Assembly: GCA_043554545.1 (NCBI GenBank)
Contig: CP121337.1
Location: 3,968,001 to 4,032,000, forward strand
Reading direction: 5' to 3'
DNA length: 64,000 bases
From: UBA7330 sp043554545
Lineage (GTDB): Bacteria; Bacteroidota; Bacteroidia; Cytophagales; Cyclobacteriaceae
Both the position numbers and the translations under genes were made by a program. The notes under the pieces are model-generated. The model saw only the letters and a program-made list of their open reading frames with translations. It did not search any database and had not been told where the DNA came from. Below, one piece after another: positions 37,921 through 46,775 of the stretch; position 1 is the stretch's first letter, and every line of letters starts with the position of its first letter.

Positions 37921-39396
37921 ATGGCGAAAGCAATTCCAAGTAGAGAAGAAGATTACTCTTTGTGGTACAATGAACTCGTGAAGAAGGCTGGATTAGCTGA
38001 AAATTCCCCTGTTAGAGGCTGTATGGTCATAAAACCGTATGGTTTTGCAATCTGGGAAAAAATGCAGCAAACGCTTGACAAAATGTTTAAAGACACAGGT
38101 CATTCAAATGCCTATTTCCCACTTTTTATTCCAAAATCTTTTTTTTCAAGGGAAGCAAAACATGTCGAAGGATTCGCAAAAGAATGTGCTATCGTCACAC
38201 ATTATCGATTAAAAAATGATGAAGATGGTAAGGGAGTGGTGGTAGATCCTGAAGCAAAGTTGGAAGAAGAACTCATTGTTAGGCCCACTTCAGAGACTGT
38301 AATTTGGGATTCCTATAAGAATTGGATTCAATCTTATCGTGATTTACCTCTTTTGATTAATCAATGGGCTAATGTGGTTAGGTGGGAGATGCGAACCCGT
38401 TTGTTTTTAAGGACAACAGAATTTCTTTGGCAGGAGGGACATACGGCACATGCTACTAGCGAAGAGGCACAGGCAGAAACCAAACAAATGTTGGAAGTTT
38501 ATGCAGATTTCGCAGAAAATCACATGGCACTTCCTGTAATCAAAGGCGTCAAGACTGAAAGTGAACGTTTTGCAGGAGCAGTCGAGACGTATTGTATCGA
38601 AAGCCTGATGCAAGATGGTAAGGCTTTACAGGCAGGCACTTCTCACTTCCTTGGTCAGAATTTCGCAAAAGCATTTGATGTGAAATATGCTACCAAAGAG
38701 GGGAAAGAAGAATTTGTATGGGGTACCTCATGGGGGGTAAGTACAAGATTGATGGGAGCATTAATCATGTCACATTCTGATGATGACGGCTTAGTCTTAC
38801 CACCAAAACTGGCACCAATCCAGGTGGTCATCGTACCTATCTATAAGACGGAAGAAGAATTAAGTCAAATATCTGCTTTGGCAGAACAATATACGAGTGA
38901 ATTAAGAAGCAAAGGTGTTTCCATCCAGTTTGACAAGCGAGATACACATAAGCCGGGTTGGAAATTTGCAGAATATGAATTGAAAGGGGTACCGGTAAGA
39001 ATCGCTATTGGCCCAAAAGACATGCAAAATGGCACGGTAGAAATTGCCCGGAGAGATACCAAAGAAAAACAAATCATTAATCAGGGAGAGGTCGTAGCTT
39101 TCGTTTCAAATCTTTTAGAAGAGATCCAGAAAAACATCTATAGTAAGGCATCCAACTTTAAAAAGGAACACACACACACAGTAGATGATTATGAAGCTTT
39201 CAAGGAAGCTATAAATACCAAGGGAGGATTTGTTTATGCCCACTGGGATGGCACCGCAGAGACTGAAGCAAAAATAAGTGAAGAAACGAAGGCCACTATT
39301 AGATGTATTCCGTTAGATCAGAAAATAGAAGCAGGGAAATGTGTATATTCAGGTAACCCTTCAAAAGGAAGGGTCCTATTCGCTAAGGCTTATTAA
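37921..39396 (+). CDS. proS: Prolyl-tRNA synthetase (ProS type 3, archaeal/eukaryotic-like form)
   Basis: 491 residues, charging tRNA(Pro). It has the class II motifs RPTSETVIW (motif 2 region, about 120-128) and RTRLFLRTTEFLWQEGHTAHAT (about 159-180). A C-terminal zinc-domain-like extension ends in the characteristic KAY. The length and motifs match the short, eukaryote-like ProS class used by Bacteroidota. A GTG at 37918 directly precedes the ATG at 37921; I use the ATG. It is monocistronic or the first gene of the nfeD-floA run, 5 bp before the next start. Confidence 0.94.
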   Translation: MAKAIPSREEDYSLWYNELVKKAGLAENSPVRGCMVIKPYGFAIWEKMQQTLDKMFKDTGHSNAYFPLFIPKSFFSREAKHVEGFAKECAIVTHYRLKNDEDGKGVVVDPEAKLEEELIVRPTSETVIWDSYKNWIQSYRDLPLLINQWANVVRWEMRTRLFLRTTEFLWQEGHTAHATSEEAQAETKQMLEVYADFAENHMALPVIKGVKTESERFAGAVETYCIESLMQDGKALQAGTSHFLGQNFAKAFDVKYATKEGKEEFVWGTSWGVSTRLMGALIMSHSDDDGLVLPPKLAPIQVVIVPIYKTEEELSQISALAEQYTSELRSKGVSIQFDKRDTHKPGWKFAEYELKGVPVRIAIGPKDMQNGTVEIARRDTKEKQIINQGEVVAFVSNLLEEIQKNIYSKASNFKKEHTHTVDDYEAFKEAINTKGGFVYAHWDGTAETEAKISEETKATIRCIPLDQKIEAGKCVYSGNPSKGRVLFAKAY

Positions 39397-39401
39397 TAAC
39401 T

Positions 39402-39872
39402 ATGGAATGGTTTACAGTCATCAGTCTCATTATACTAGGCATTGTTTTAGTCATTGTTGAAATCATCTTTGTACCAGGAACCACTATTGTAGGAGTTGCA
39501 GGATTTCTCTGTTCAGTTTATGGCATTTATCTGGGTTATGACTATTTCGGAACTACAGGCGGAACATTTGTACTCATTGGTTCTGGTATTATAAACCTTG
39601 GAGCCATTATTTATGCATTTAAAAGCCGGTCCTGGGAGCGATTTTCACTCAAAGACATCAATAGTGGACGATTCAACGAAGATTTTAAGTATGAAATCAA
39701 TCTCGGAGATCATGGCAAGACCATTTCTTCCTTAAAACCCATTGGAAAAGCAATTTTTAATGACAATGAATTGGAAGTAAGGTCAGAAGGGAACTACATT
39801 AGTGAAAATCAAGAAATCGAGGTCATTAAAATTGACAACAAAAAAATAATTGTAAAACCAATCACCCAATAA
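39402..39872 (+). CDS. NfeD-like membrane protein
   Basis: 156 residues. Two or three N-terminal transmembrane helices (about 6-25, 30-46 and 51-70), then a C-terminal OB-fold beta-barrel (about 95-156, with GKTISSLKPIGKAIFNDNELEVRSEGNYI and the closing IDNKKIIVKPI). This is the short NfeD form that is encoded next to flotillin-type proteins and functions with them in membrane organisation; it lacks the ClpP-like protease domain of long NfeD. It precedes floA by 1 bp. Confidence 0.88.
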   Translation: MEWFTVISLIILGIVLVIVEIIFVPGTTIVGVAGFLCSVYGIYLGYDYFGTTGGTFVLIGSGIINLGAIIYAFKSRSWERFSLKDINSGRFNEDFKYEINLGDHGKTISSLKPIGKAIFNDNELEVRSEGNYISENQEIEVIKIDNKKIIVKPITQ

Positions 39873-39873
39873 A

Positions 39874-40893
39874 ATGGATTTAACCGTCATTCTGTTATTA
39901 TTAGCAGGCATTGTCGCCTTTTTTGTATTTCTCTACTTCGTACCGGTTAACCTCTGGATTACGGCCATATTCTCCGGAGTGAAAATAGGATTGCTGGAGC
40001 TGGTATTCATGAGAATCAGGAAAGTGCCACCATCAATTGTCGTCAACTCTTTGATTACCGCCACAAAAGCAGGGCTTTACATAGGAGTAGAAGGGTCTGA
40101 AGAAAGAAGAAGCTTAAAAGCCTCCGATCTTGAAACCCACTATCTCGCCGGAGGTAACGTGCCTCAGGTAATTAAGGCACTCATTTCTGCTGACAAAGCA
40201 AATATCAACCTAACCTTCAGACAAGCTACCGCCATTGATCTTGCTGGTAGAGATGTATTTGAGGCTGTTCAGATATCCGTAAACCCTAAAGTTATTAATA
40301 CGCCTTCCGTTGCTGCTGTTGCCGCTGACGGAATACAGCTGATTGCTAAAGCAAGAGTTACTATCCGGGCCAACATCCAACAATTGGTTGGTGGTGCAGG
40401 AGAAGACACCATTCTGGCCAGGGTGGGTGAAGGTATCGTAACCTCTGTGGGTTCGGCTGCCTCTCACAAAGAGGTTTTGGAAAACCCGGATAAGATATCC
40501 AAGCTTGTTTTACAGCGGGGACTAGATGCTGGAACTGCCTTTGAGATACTTTCCATTGACATTGCTGATGTGGACGTTGGAGCGAATATCGGAGCAAAAC
40601 TTCAGACAGATCAGGCATCTGCCGATCTAAAAGTAGCTGAAGCCAAAGCTGAAGAAAGAAGAGCCATGGCCGTTGCAGAAGAGCAGGAAATGGTTGCGAA
40701 AGCACAGGAAGCGAGAGCGAAGGTAATCCTTGCGGAAGCAGAGGTACCCAAAGCAATTGCAGATGCTTTCAGGTCTGGAAATCTTGGAGTGATGGACTAC
40801 TATAAACTGGAGAATATTCAATCTGATACCAGCATGCGAGAATCCATTGCAGGATCAGGCAAGAAAAAACCATCTACAAAAAAGAAAGAGTAA
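39874..40893 (+). CDS. floA: Flotillin-like protein FloA
   Basis: 339 residues. An N-terminal hairpin membrane anchor (about 3-28) is followed by an SPFH/Band 7 region (about 40-210), with the SPFH core containing KARVTIRANIQQLVGGAGEDTILARVGEGIVT. A coiled, Ala/Glu-rich C-terminal half (about 235-300, AEAKAEERRAMAVAEEQEMVAKAQEARAKV) is typical of YqfA/FloA. These proteins form membrane microdomains that tune lipid fluidity and complex assembly. The NfeD-like gene is directly upstream, the usual partner. Confidence 0.94.
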   Translation: MDLTVILLLLAGIVAFFVFLYFVPVNLWITAIFSGVKIGLLELVFMRIRKVPPSIVVNSLITATKAGLYIGVEGSEERRSLKASDLETHYLAGGNVPQVIKALISADKANINLTFRQATAIDLAGRDVFEAVQISVNPKVINTPSVAAVAADGIQLIAKARVTIRANIQQLVGGAGEDTILARVGEGIVTSVGSAASHKEVLENPDKISKLVLQRGLDAGTAFEILSIDIADVDVGANIGAKLQTDQASADLKVAEAKAEERRAMAVAEEQEMVAKAQEARAKVILAEAEVPKAIADAFRSGNLGVMDYYKLENIQSDTSMRESIAGSGKKKPSTKKKE

Positions 40894-40902
40894 ATGATAA
40901 TC

Positions 40903-40929
40903 GGGAGCAATGACGTTGTCATTGCTCCC
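40903..40929 (+). terminator. Strong hairpin after floA, possible terminator or start-masking structure
   Basis: GGGAGCAATGAC (40903-40914) pairs perfectly with GTCATTGCTCCC (40918-40929) across a 3-nt loop: 12 bp, rich in G/C at its base. It begins 9 bp after the floA stop. No T-run follows on the plus strand, so it is not a textbook terminator. It covers an in-frame ATG at 40910, which argues that the next gene begins at 40937. Confidence 0.5.
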
Positions 40930-40936
40930 ATTCATT

Positions 40937-42526
40937 ATGATCCAGGAAATTTCCAAGAAAAATATGTGGATACCTGTTTTGGTATTCCTATTGTTGCTCC
41001 TGGCAGTATTTCTCAATCTAGGAATCTATCCACTATATCTTGAAGAACCACGCAGGGCGCTCATTTCCCTCGAAATGTTGTTTAATAGCAACCTGTGGGT
41101 GCCTACTGAATTCGGCGAATATTATTATAAAAAACCCCCACTTTTCAATTGGGTGATCATTGCCGGTTATAAGCTTTTTGGAAGCTACTCAGAATTTGCG
41201 GTCCGCTTTTTCTCGGTGATCTCCTACCTATCTATAGGTGTAATTACTTTTTGGGTAGGTAAGAAATATGTGAATCTTACTTTTGGTGTCTACGCTGCAT
41301 TCCTCTTTTTCATTTGCTCTGACCTGCTTTTCTATTTCACTATTACCACCGGAGAAATTGATCTCTTTTATTCTTTGCTCACATACACCAGTTTTATTGT
41401 GCTATTTCACTATTACGAAAAGGGAAATTACTGGCTACTTTTTGCTTTAAGCTATTCACTTGCTGCCTTAGGGACACTCACCAAAGGATTACCTTCTATT
41501 GTCTTCCAGGGAATTTCCATTCTTACAATTTTTATATATAATAGGAATTTCAAAGGGCTATTTAAGCCCAGTCATTTTGTTGGAATTTTCATTTATCTAC
41601 TCATCGTTGGGGGGTATGCTTTGGTTTACAGCCAATACAATGACCCTTCTCTCTTTCTCTTCTCTAAAGATTCCATAGTCAGTCAGTCCATGGAGCGGAC
41701 CCCATTTGAAAATGGGTTTTTAAAGGTATTTATCCATCTTTTTGCCTTCCCTTTAGAAGGACTCAAGATACTGGCTCCTGGAGTTCTTTTCCTGTTACTT
41801 TTTATATCCAAAAAATCCAGAAAAGCTGTATTTGAAAATCGATTCATCTCTTTTTGCGTGATTATGTTTACTGCCAATATCTGGATCTACTGGATCTCCC
41901 CGGGTACAGCTTCCAGGTACTTATACATGTTTTTTCCTTTGGCCATCCTGATCTGCCTATTCCCTTTGTTTCAGACGCCCAACCTAAAAATAGTATCAGT
42001 CATTCGGTATATTTTCTTATTTGCAATAGTGATGTTCTGCATTGCCAGTTTTTCCTTGCCGTTCATCCCCAGACTAGAAAAAATTGATCACCTGGTGCTG
42101 ATTGCTATCATCAATGGACTTTTTTTTGTTTTACTACTTATTCTATATTTCAGAAAAAAGCAATGGCAATTGATGACCATGATTGTTGCTTTTATCTTGA
42201 TGAGAGTGCTTTTTGATTTAATTATATTGCCCATTAGAGCGACCGAAGAACTCGGCTTTCAGGAGAAAGAAATTGCTAAGGATATCTATTCAATCACAAA
42301 GGATCAATCTATTCATCTTTATAAAAATGAAATGGCCTTTAGGTCCACGATATTCTATTTGGAAAGATCTTCACTAAAAGTTGTACAATTGGATTCGTCC
42401 GCATCAAAAAATCAATTTTATCTTGCTGACCTGGACCAGGTAGATAAATCCCTCCCCATTGAAACCTACTACCGATTTAATCATAAAGGAGGTAAATTTG
42501 GTCTAATCAAGTTTATCAATGAATAA
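40937..42526 (+). CDS. Glycosyltransferase family 39-type membrane protein (ArnT/PMT-like)
   Basis: 529 residues from the ATG at 40937, with about 11-12 transmembrane helices. The first periplasmic loop has EEPRRALISLEMLFNSNLWVP (about 36-56), which corresponds to the conserved DE/EER catalytic region of GT39/GT83 enzymes that use polyprenyl-phosphate sugars, followed by KKPPLFNWVI. The enzyme likely transfers a sugar from a lipid carrier to lipid A, protein or another glycan. The acceptor is unknown. An earlier in-frame ATG at 40910 lies inside a 12-bp hairpin. The 3' end overlaps the next gene by 8 bp. Confidence 0.85.
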   Translation: MIQEISKKNMWIPVLVFLLLLLAVFLNLGIYPLYLEEPRRALISLEMLFNSNLWVPTEFGEYYYKKPPLFNWVIIAGYKLFGSYSEFAVRFFSVISYLSIGVITFWVGKKYVNLTFGVYAAFLFFICSDLLFYFTITTGEIDLFYSLLTYTSFIVLFHYYEKGNYWLLFALSYSLAALGTLTKGLPSIVFQGISILTIFIYNRNFKGLFKPSHFVGIFIYLLIVGGYALVYSQYNDPSLFLFSKDSIVSQSMERTPFENGFLKVFIHLFAFPLEGLKILAPGVLFLLLFISKKSRKAVFENRFISFCVIMFTANIWIYWISPGTASRYLYMFFPLAILICLFPLFQTPNLKIVSVIRYIFLFAIVMFCIASFSLPFIPRLEKIDHLVLIAIINGLFFVLLLILYFRKKQWQLMTMIVAFILMRVLFDLIILPIRATEELGFQEKEIAKDIYSITKDQSIHLYKNEMAFRSTIFYLERSSLKVVQLDSSASKNQFYLADLDQVDKSLPIETYYRFNHKGGKFGLIKFINE

Positions 42527-43439
42527 AAAGAAAATCAACGCCATCCTAAAGCTTGTCCTCAAGCTGGGCCTTACCACAGGAGCATTGATCTTTGTCTTTC
42601 AGAAAATTGATATTGAAGAATTCAAGGAAAGTATTTTAGACACTAGTATCCCATTGTTTTTTCTCGCCTTCCTGGCCTTTAACCTTTCCAAGATCGTAGC
42701 AGCCTTTCGCTTCAAGCAATTCCTTCGGCCGCTAGAAATTTATCTGGCAGATAAGTACAACCTCACACTCTCCTATGTAGGCATGTTCTATAACCTGTTC
42801 CTGCCTGGATCCATAGGTGGTGATGGATACAAGATTTTTGTGCTCAAGCAGCAATATAAAGAAGCCAAGACCAGACAGTTGGTCTCAGCCTCCATCCTTG
42901 ATCGGATAAGCGGATTGGCGTTTCTGTTTATTTTAGGCTGTGTCCTGTTGCTTTCCAGCACATTTCAGATCGATATCCCCTGGGTAAAATGGCTGGTTTT
43001 ATTACTAGCTGTTCTTGTTTTACCAATATATTATCTTTTTGTCCGGGTGTTATTCCCGGCTTTTAAGTCTGCTTTTGTACCCACTTCCAACCTCTCATTT
43101 TGGGTACAGATCGGACAGGTAACCAGCGCTTTTTGTATTCTGCTGGCACTTGATATTCAAGACCCTTATGTGGATTATTTAACACTGTTTATGATCTCCT
43201 CCGTGGTAGCGGTCCTGCCTTTCACCATTGGAGGTGTTGGTGCTCGAGAGCTAGTCTTCCTATACGGCTATCAATATCTGCAAATACAGGAAGGTAAGGC
43301 CATCGCATTTACGATTCTATTCTTTTCTGTTACTGCCCTTTCCTCGTTGGTTGGATTACCATTTGTATTTACCATTGACCGGGAGAAAAAAGAGATTGAA
43401 GAAAATTTAGAACCCATAGCTGATAAACCCACTGAGTAA
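42519..43439 (+). CDS. Lysylphosphatidylglycerol synthase TM-domain-like protein (UPF0104 flippase family)
   Basis: 306 residues with 8 transmembrane helices. The family signature LFLPGSIGGDGYKIFVLKQQYKEA (about 92-115) and the later VLPFTIGGVGARELVFLYGY (about 229-248) are those of the LPG_synthase_TM/UPF0104 family, which includes MprF-like lipid flippases. Its role is likely lipid or glycolipid translocation. It is coupled to the GT39 gene by an 8-bp overlap. Its last 33 bp overlap the 3' end of pxpC on the opposite strand. Confidence 0.85.
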   Translation: MNKKKINAILKLVLKLGLTTGALIFVFQKIDIEEFKESILDTSIPLFFLAFLAFNLSKIVAAFRFKQFLRPLEIYLADKYNLTLSYVGMFYNLFLPGSIGGDGYKIFVLKQQYKEAKTRQLVSASILDRISGLAFLFILGCVLLLSSTFQIDIPWVKWLVLLLAVLVLPIYYLFVRVLFPAFKSAFVPTSNLSFWVQIGQVTSAFCILLALDIQDPYVDYLTLFMISSVVAVLPFTIGGVGARELVFLYGYQYLQIQEGKAIAFTILFFSVTALSSLVGLPFVFTIDREKKEIEENLEPIADKPTE

Positions 43440-44348
43440 ATCTGATTTTTTTTCTAACAGGTAATCTGCCTCCTCAAAGGAAACCCACTTAAACCTGAGG
43501 GTGTCACCTGGCCCTAACTGCGCAACATGATGAAGATCTGAGGAAATGATGTTCGCAATTCTCGGATATCCTCCAGTCGTGGGGCCATCATTCATAAGCA
43601 CAATGGGTTGGCCTGAAGCTGTAATTTGGATCGTTCCGGGAACGGTACCACTCGTCACAATTCCTTTAGGAATATGTTGATTTGTCAAATGCCCTTTTAA
43701 CCGATAACCCATCCTATTGGAATCAGAAGAAATGATCAGACTTTCTCTTGTCAGTTGTTCAATAAATTCATCGGGGAATTGTGTATGCTCCGGACCTTTA
43801 ATGATACGTGCCGTAAAATGGCGACTGTAAACAGGTATTGACTTTACTGGCACCATGCGCTGAGGTGGCACTTGCTGCATGGGGGTAAATTGTAAAACAG
43901 AACCATCCATTATGCTACTGGTCCCAAGATCCATCATTGCATGCATGGAAGTACTCCCCATGATCTTCTGACAATTCAGATTTCCTGCAATGGCTACATA
44001 TGCATAAAGGCCTGATTTTCTTTTTTTGAATACCAGTTGGTCTCCTGCGATTACCTGAACAGTTTGATATCTTTCTATCACCTTATTATTCAGCTCTGCT
44101 CCCAGATCTGCGCCGGTGATTGCGATGAAGCAACTTCTTTTAAATCGGATGGATAGCCCCTGAAATGCAGTCTCTAATAAAGCTGCGTCAGAAGGGTTAC
44201 TCACCAGCCAGTTGGCAAGGCAAGCACAGTAGTAATCCATCGAACCCGACCTGGCAACGCCCTTTGCCATATAACCTGCCCTACCCTGGTCCTGGACACT
44301 GGTATATAATCCAGCTTTTTGAATCAATATTTCATTACTTGCCACCAC
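43407..44348 (-). CDS. pxpC: 5-oxoprolinase subunit C (biotin-dependent carboxyltransferase family)
   Basis: 313 residues. It carries the PxpC/KipA-like signatures SVQDQGRAGYMAKGVARSGSMD near the start and GTIQITASGQPIVLMNDGPTTGGYPRIANI near the end. With PxpA and PxpB it cleaves 5-oxoproline to glutamate with ATP, a housekeeping repair for spontaneously cyclised glutamine. The start is one of two GTG codons at 44343-44348; the first overlaps the pxpB end by 14 bp. The stop region overlaps the convergent flippase-like gene by 33 bp. Confidence 0.92.
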   Translation of the reverse strand: MVASNEILIQKAGLYTSVQDQGRAGYMAKGVARSGSMDYYCACLANWLVSNPSDAALLETAFQGLSIRFKRSCFIAITGADLGAELNNKVIERYQTVQVIAGDQLVFKKRKSGLYAYVAIAGNLNCQKIMGSTSMHAMMDLGTSSIMDGSVLQFTPMQQVPPQRMVPVKSIPVYSRHFTARIIKGPEHTQFPDEFIEQLTRESLIISSDSNRMGYRLKGHLTNQHIPKGIVTSGTVPGTIQITASGQPIVLMNDGPTTGGYPRIANIISSDLHHVAQLGPGDTLRFKWVSFEEADYLLEKKSDLLSGFISYGF

Positions 44349-45030
44349 TTACTCTATCGATTTTATACTTTTTATCATGCAAAATGAGGTTAAACTCATT
44401 TAGGGTGATCCGTTGAAATAGAACTTTATCACCTACTTCCAATGGAAAAGTAGAACTAGCGCCCGGATCAAACAAGGAGACAGGGGTTCGGCCAATAATA
44501 TTCCATCCTCCGGGTGAGTCCATTGAATATATACCTGTCTGGGCATCTGCAATCCCAACAGCACCTTTTTCAACTTTCTTTCGCGGCTCCTTTTTTCTTG
44601 GGAGTTGAATCTTTTTATCCACATCTCCCATATATAAGAAACCAGGCAGAAAACCCATCATATAGATTAGGTATTCCTCTTCCAAATGAATCCTGATAAT
44701 TTCCTCCCAATCGAGTTGTGTTGATTGACAAAATAGTTCCTTGTCCATTGACAATTCATAACACACAGGAATATGTGCGGTAAAACCAGCAGGCTGAAAT
44801 TTATTAAGACGTATGTTACTCAATCTATCGCCTATCTCACTGAAAGAGATTTGGGCAGGATCATAGACTAAAGTTAAAGAATTATAGGCTGGAATGATGT
44901 CAGTCATCCATGTTTCCTGATTCTCCTGGAAATAATGATAATAGGACATGACCTCCAAGTGGATCTCCTTTGAAATTGTTGCTTCAAATTCAACAACTAG
45001 TGCCTGATCACCGAGTCTTTTAATTTCCAT
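44335..45030 (-). CDS. pxpB: 5-oxoprolinase subunit B (KipI family)
   Basis: 231 residues. The family landmarks are the initial RLGDQALVVEFEATIS, the central HIPVCYE, and the C-terminal MGFLPGFLYMGDVDKKIQLPRKKEPRKKVEKGAVGIADAQTGIYSMDSPGGWNIIGRTP. It is the second subunit of the ATP-dependent 5-oxoprolinase. It overlaps pxpA by 1 bp and pxpC by 14 bp. Confidence 0.93.
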   Translation of the reverse strand: MEIKRLGDQALVVEFEATISKEIHLEVMSYYHYFQENQETWMTDIIPAYNSLTLVYDPAQISFSEIGDRLSNIRLNKFQPAGFTAHIPVCYELSMDKELFCQSTQLDWEEIIRIHLEEEYLIYMMGFLPGFLYMGDVDKKIQLPRKKEPRKKVEKGAVGIADAQTGIYSMDSPGGWNIIGRTPVSLFDPGASSTFPLEVGDKVLFQRITLNEFNLILHDKKYKIDRVSGGK

Positions 45031-45779
45031 TAATCAATAAATGGTTTTATTGTGACTCCCTGAGCCTCTAAAATACTTTTCATGCGCTGGGTTATCTTGA
45101 GTGAATTGGGATGATCCCCATGTACACAAATACTGTCAGCTATCAGTTGAATAAACTTTCCGTTCTGCGTTTTTACCTGACTTCTAACTACAATATCCAA
45201 AAGTTGTTCTTCAATTTCCTCCAGGGAGTTCAGAATTGAATTTGGTTCTGACCTGGGAACGAGTTGATTGTTCTTCAAATATCTTCTGTCAACAAATGAC
45301 TCTTTAAAAAACTCGAAGCCGTTGCTAATTGCCGTCTGCTCGAGGATGGAATCCTCAGGACCTAACAGGCCCACAATATCTGAAACTTCTCGGACTCCAT
45401 CTACAACTGATTTTGCGATTCGTCCTTCATTTGCAGCGTCATGGTATAATGCCCCGTGGAGTTTAACATATCTGACAGAAGTTCCCTTTTTTTGACCAAT
45501 TAGTTGGAGTTGATTTACCTGAGTGGCAATCAAATCTTTGATCTCAGAATCCGAAAGATCCCATGAAATCCTTCCAAAATTTGCTTTATCAGGATAACCT
45601 GGGTGTGCTCCAATGACTACCTGATACTTTTTTGCTTCGTCTATCGCTCTTTCCATTAGAGCTACACTGCCCGCATGACCTCCACAAGCAATATTGCATG
45701 ATGAAATGTATGGCATCATTGCCAAATCTGTCCCATCAATTAACTCTCCTAAATCACAATTCAGATCTATAGACCTCAA
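45030..45779 (-). CDS. pxpA: 5-oxoprolinase subunit A (LamB/YcsF family)
   Basis: 249 residues. The opening IDLNCDLGE and the SCNIACGGHAGSVALMERAIDEAKK, GAHPGYPD and KLHGALYH segments are the LamB/YcsF signature with its metal-binding His/Asp residues. It is the first gene of the pxpABC operon. The start is TTG at 45777-45779. The 262-bp gap upstream to the next gene contains no other gene I can support. Confidence 0.93.
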   Translation of the reverse strand: MRSIDLNCDLGELIDGTDLAMMPYISSCNIACGGHAGSVALMERAIDEAKKYQVVIGAHPGYPDKANFGRISWDLSDSEIKDLIATQVNQLQLIGQKKGTSVRYVKLHGALYHDAANEGRIAKSVVDGVREVSDIVGLLGPEDSILEQTAISNGFEFFKESFVDRRYLKNNQLVPRSEPNSILNSLEEIEEQLLDIVVRSQVKTQNGKFIQLIADSICVHGDHPNSLKITQRMKSILEAQGVTIKPFID

Positions 45780-46041
45780 AGCTCCAGTTTTGAGGGAAAG
45801 TTAGGAAACAGTAATGAGAGTAAGAAAACCAGTGCTGTTTCTAAGGCTTAAAAACATTTAAATATTTATCCTACAATGACGATTTATCGTGTCGAATAAA
45901 TATAATTAATTCTTGATGTACCCTCCGCAATGAGTCATATGTCAAACAAATCAGTGAATCAATTTTATCTATAAATGAATCTGATGCACGACTAGTTGCT
46001 GTGGTTGATTTATATTTAGCCTGAAATAATAATAGAATCCT

Positions 46042-46251
46042 ATGAAGAAGACTTACCAAAAAGGAGATACAACTGTTGTTTGGGAACCATCTAAATGCAT
46101 CCATTCAGGAGTTTGTGTTGGTGGGCTGCCCAATGTTTTCAAACCCAAAGAAAAGCCCTGGATCCAGACGGAAAATGCATCCGAGGAAGAAGTGAAGAAT
46201 CAGGTATTGAAGTGTCCTTCAGGAGCGCTTTCTTTGAAAGATGATTTATAA
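46042..46251 (+). CDS. Small (4Fe-4S)-binding protein (Fer4_19, divergent mono-cluster)
   Basis: 69 residues. It shows the pattern of the Fer4_19 (DUF1271) family: WEPSKCIHSGVCVGGLPNVFKPKEKPW, then VKNQVLKCPSGALSL. Three conserved cysteines (C19 and C24 early, C62 late) fit an incomplete cluster-binding set, so the family is called a divergent 4Fe-4S protein. An electron-transfer or redox-sensing role is inferred. Its stop codon region overlaps the end of the convergent gene by 6 bp; the same TTATAA encodes both stops. Confidence 0.8.
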   Translation: MKKTYQKGDTTVVWEPSKCIHSGVCVGGLPNVFKPKEKPWIQTENASEEEVKNQVLKCPSGALSLKDDL

Positions 46252-46731
46252 ACCGCGTGAGGTAAACCATATCAACAAAGCCAAAAGAAAGAAAATAGTC
46301 ATTTCCCAAGCTTTATTCCGTGCATAGAAACTGGCTAAAACTAATGCTATTGGCACACGCTCATTCCAGGAGAACTTTCCATTAAAGTAACCTCCATTGA
46401 ATTGGATACGGTAAGCCTGATTTCCAACCAATCTCCAATTTGTCATCCAAATATTTCTGAAGTTTAGTTTAGATGCTTGCTGATCGATGAGTTTGATCAG
46501 CGGATGAAACCTTCCCTTGATATTTCCCTCAACCTCATGTGTTTCTGCGTTAAGTATGAGTGTATTCGAGTTGAAAAGGCCTTTTGATTTAAAAATATAC
46601 TTATTCCCGTAGAGCTCACCCTGCGCATAAAAGGGTGTCCATATATTGGCTTTGAGAAAACCCACCTGATTATCGCCTTTAAATAATTTTAAGGTGGAAC
46701 TCTGATAGTTATATTTCCAGGTCAAGTTCAT
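46246..46731 (-). CDS. Uncharacterised beta-rich protein with C-terminal membrane helix
   Basis: 161 residues. The N-terminal ~125 residues are beta-rich with many aromatic residues (WKYNYQSSTLKLFKGDNQVG, then FKSKGLFNSNTLILNAETHEVEGNIKG), reminiscent of a tubby/LURP-one-like barrel, but no family is certain. Hydrophobic residues (about 127-157) form one or two membrane helices. Its start overlaps the stop of the upstream paralogue gene by 4 bp (ATGA), so it belongs to the same transcript as the three paralogous membrane proteins. Confidence 0.65.
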   Translation of the reverse strand: MNLTWKYNYQSSTLKLFKGDNQVGFLKANIWTPFYAQGELYGNKYIFKSKGLFNSNTLILNAETHEVEGNIKGRFHPLIKLIDQQASKLNFRNIWMTNWRLVGNQAYRIQFNGGYFNGKFSWNERVPIALVLASFYARNKAWEMTIFFLLALLIWFTSRGL

Positions 46732-46775
46732 CCTCCAATGACTTCAATATGTTTTGACTCAGCGATCTCGCGGAT
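46728..46775. repeat. 48-bp direct repeat, copy 1 (3' end of frameshifted paralogue)
   Basis: This stretch is identical to 47191-47238 and encodes the C-terminal residues REIAESKHIEVIGG and the stop of both paralogues. Neighbouring sequence is clearly divergent, so the match is a local identity and not just conserved protein. Confidence 0.85.

Noticed and set aside
45871..46104. A 77-codon minus-strand reading frame across the gap before the Fe-S gene
   Set aside because: It overlaps the 5' part of the convincing Fer4_19 gene on the opposite strand, has no family features and has an unlikely composition.
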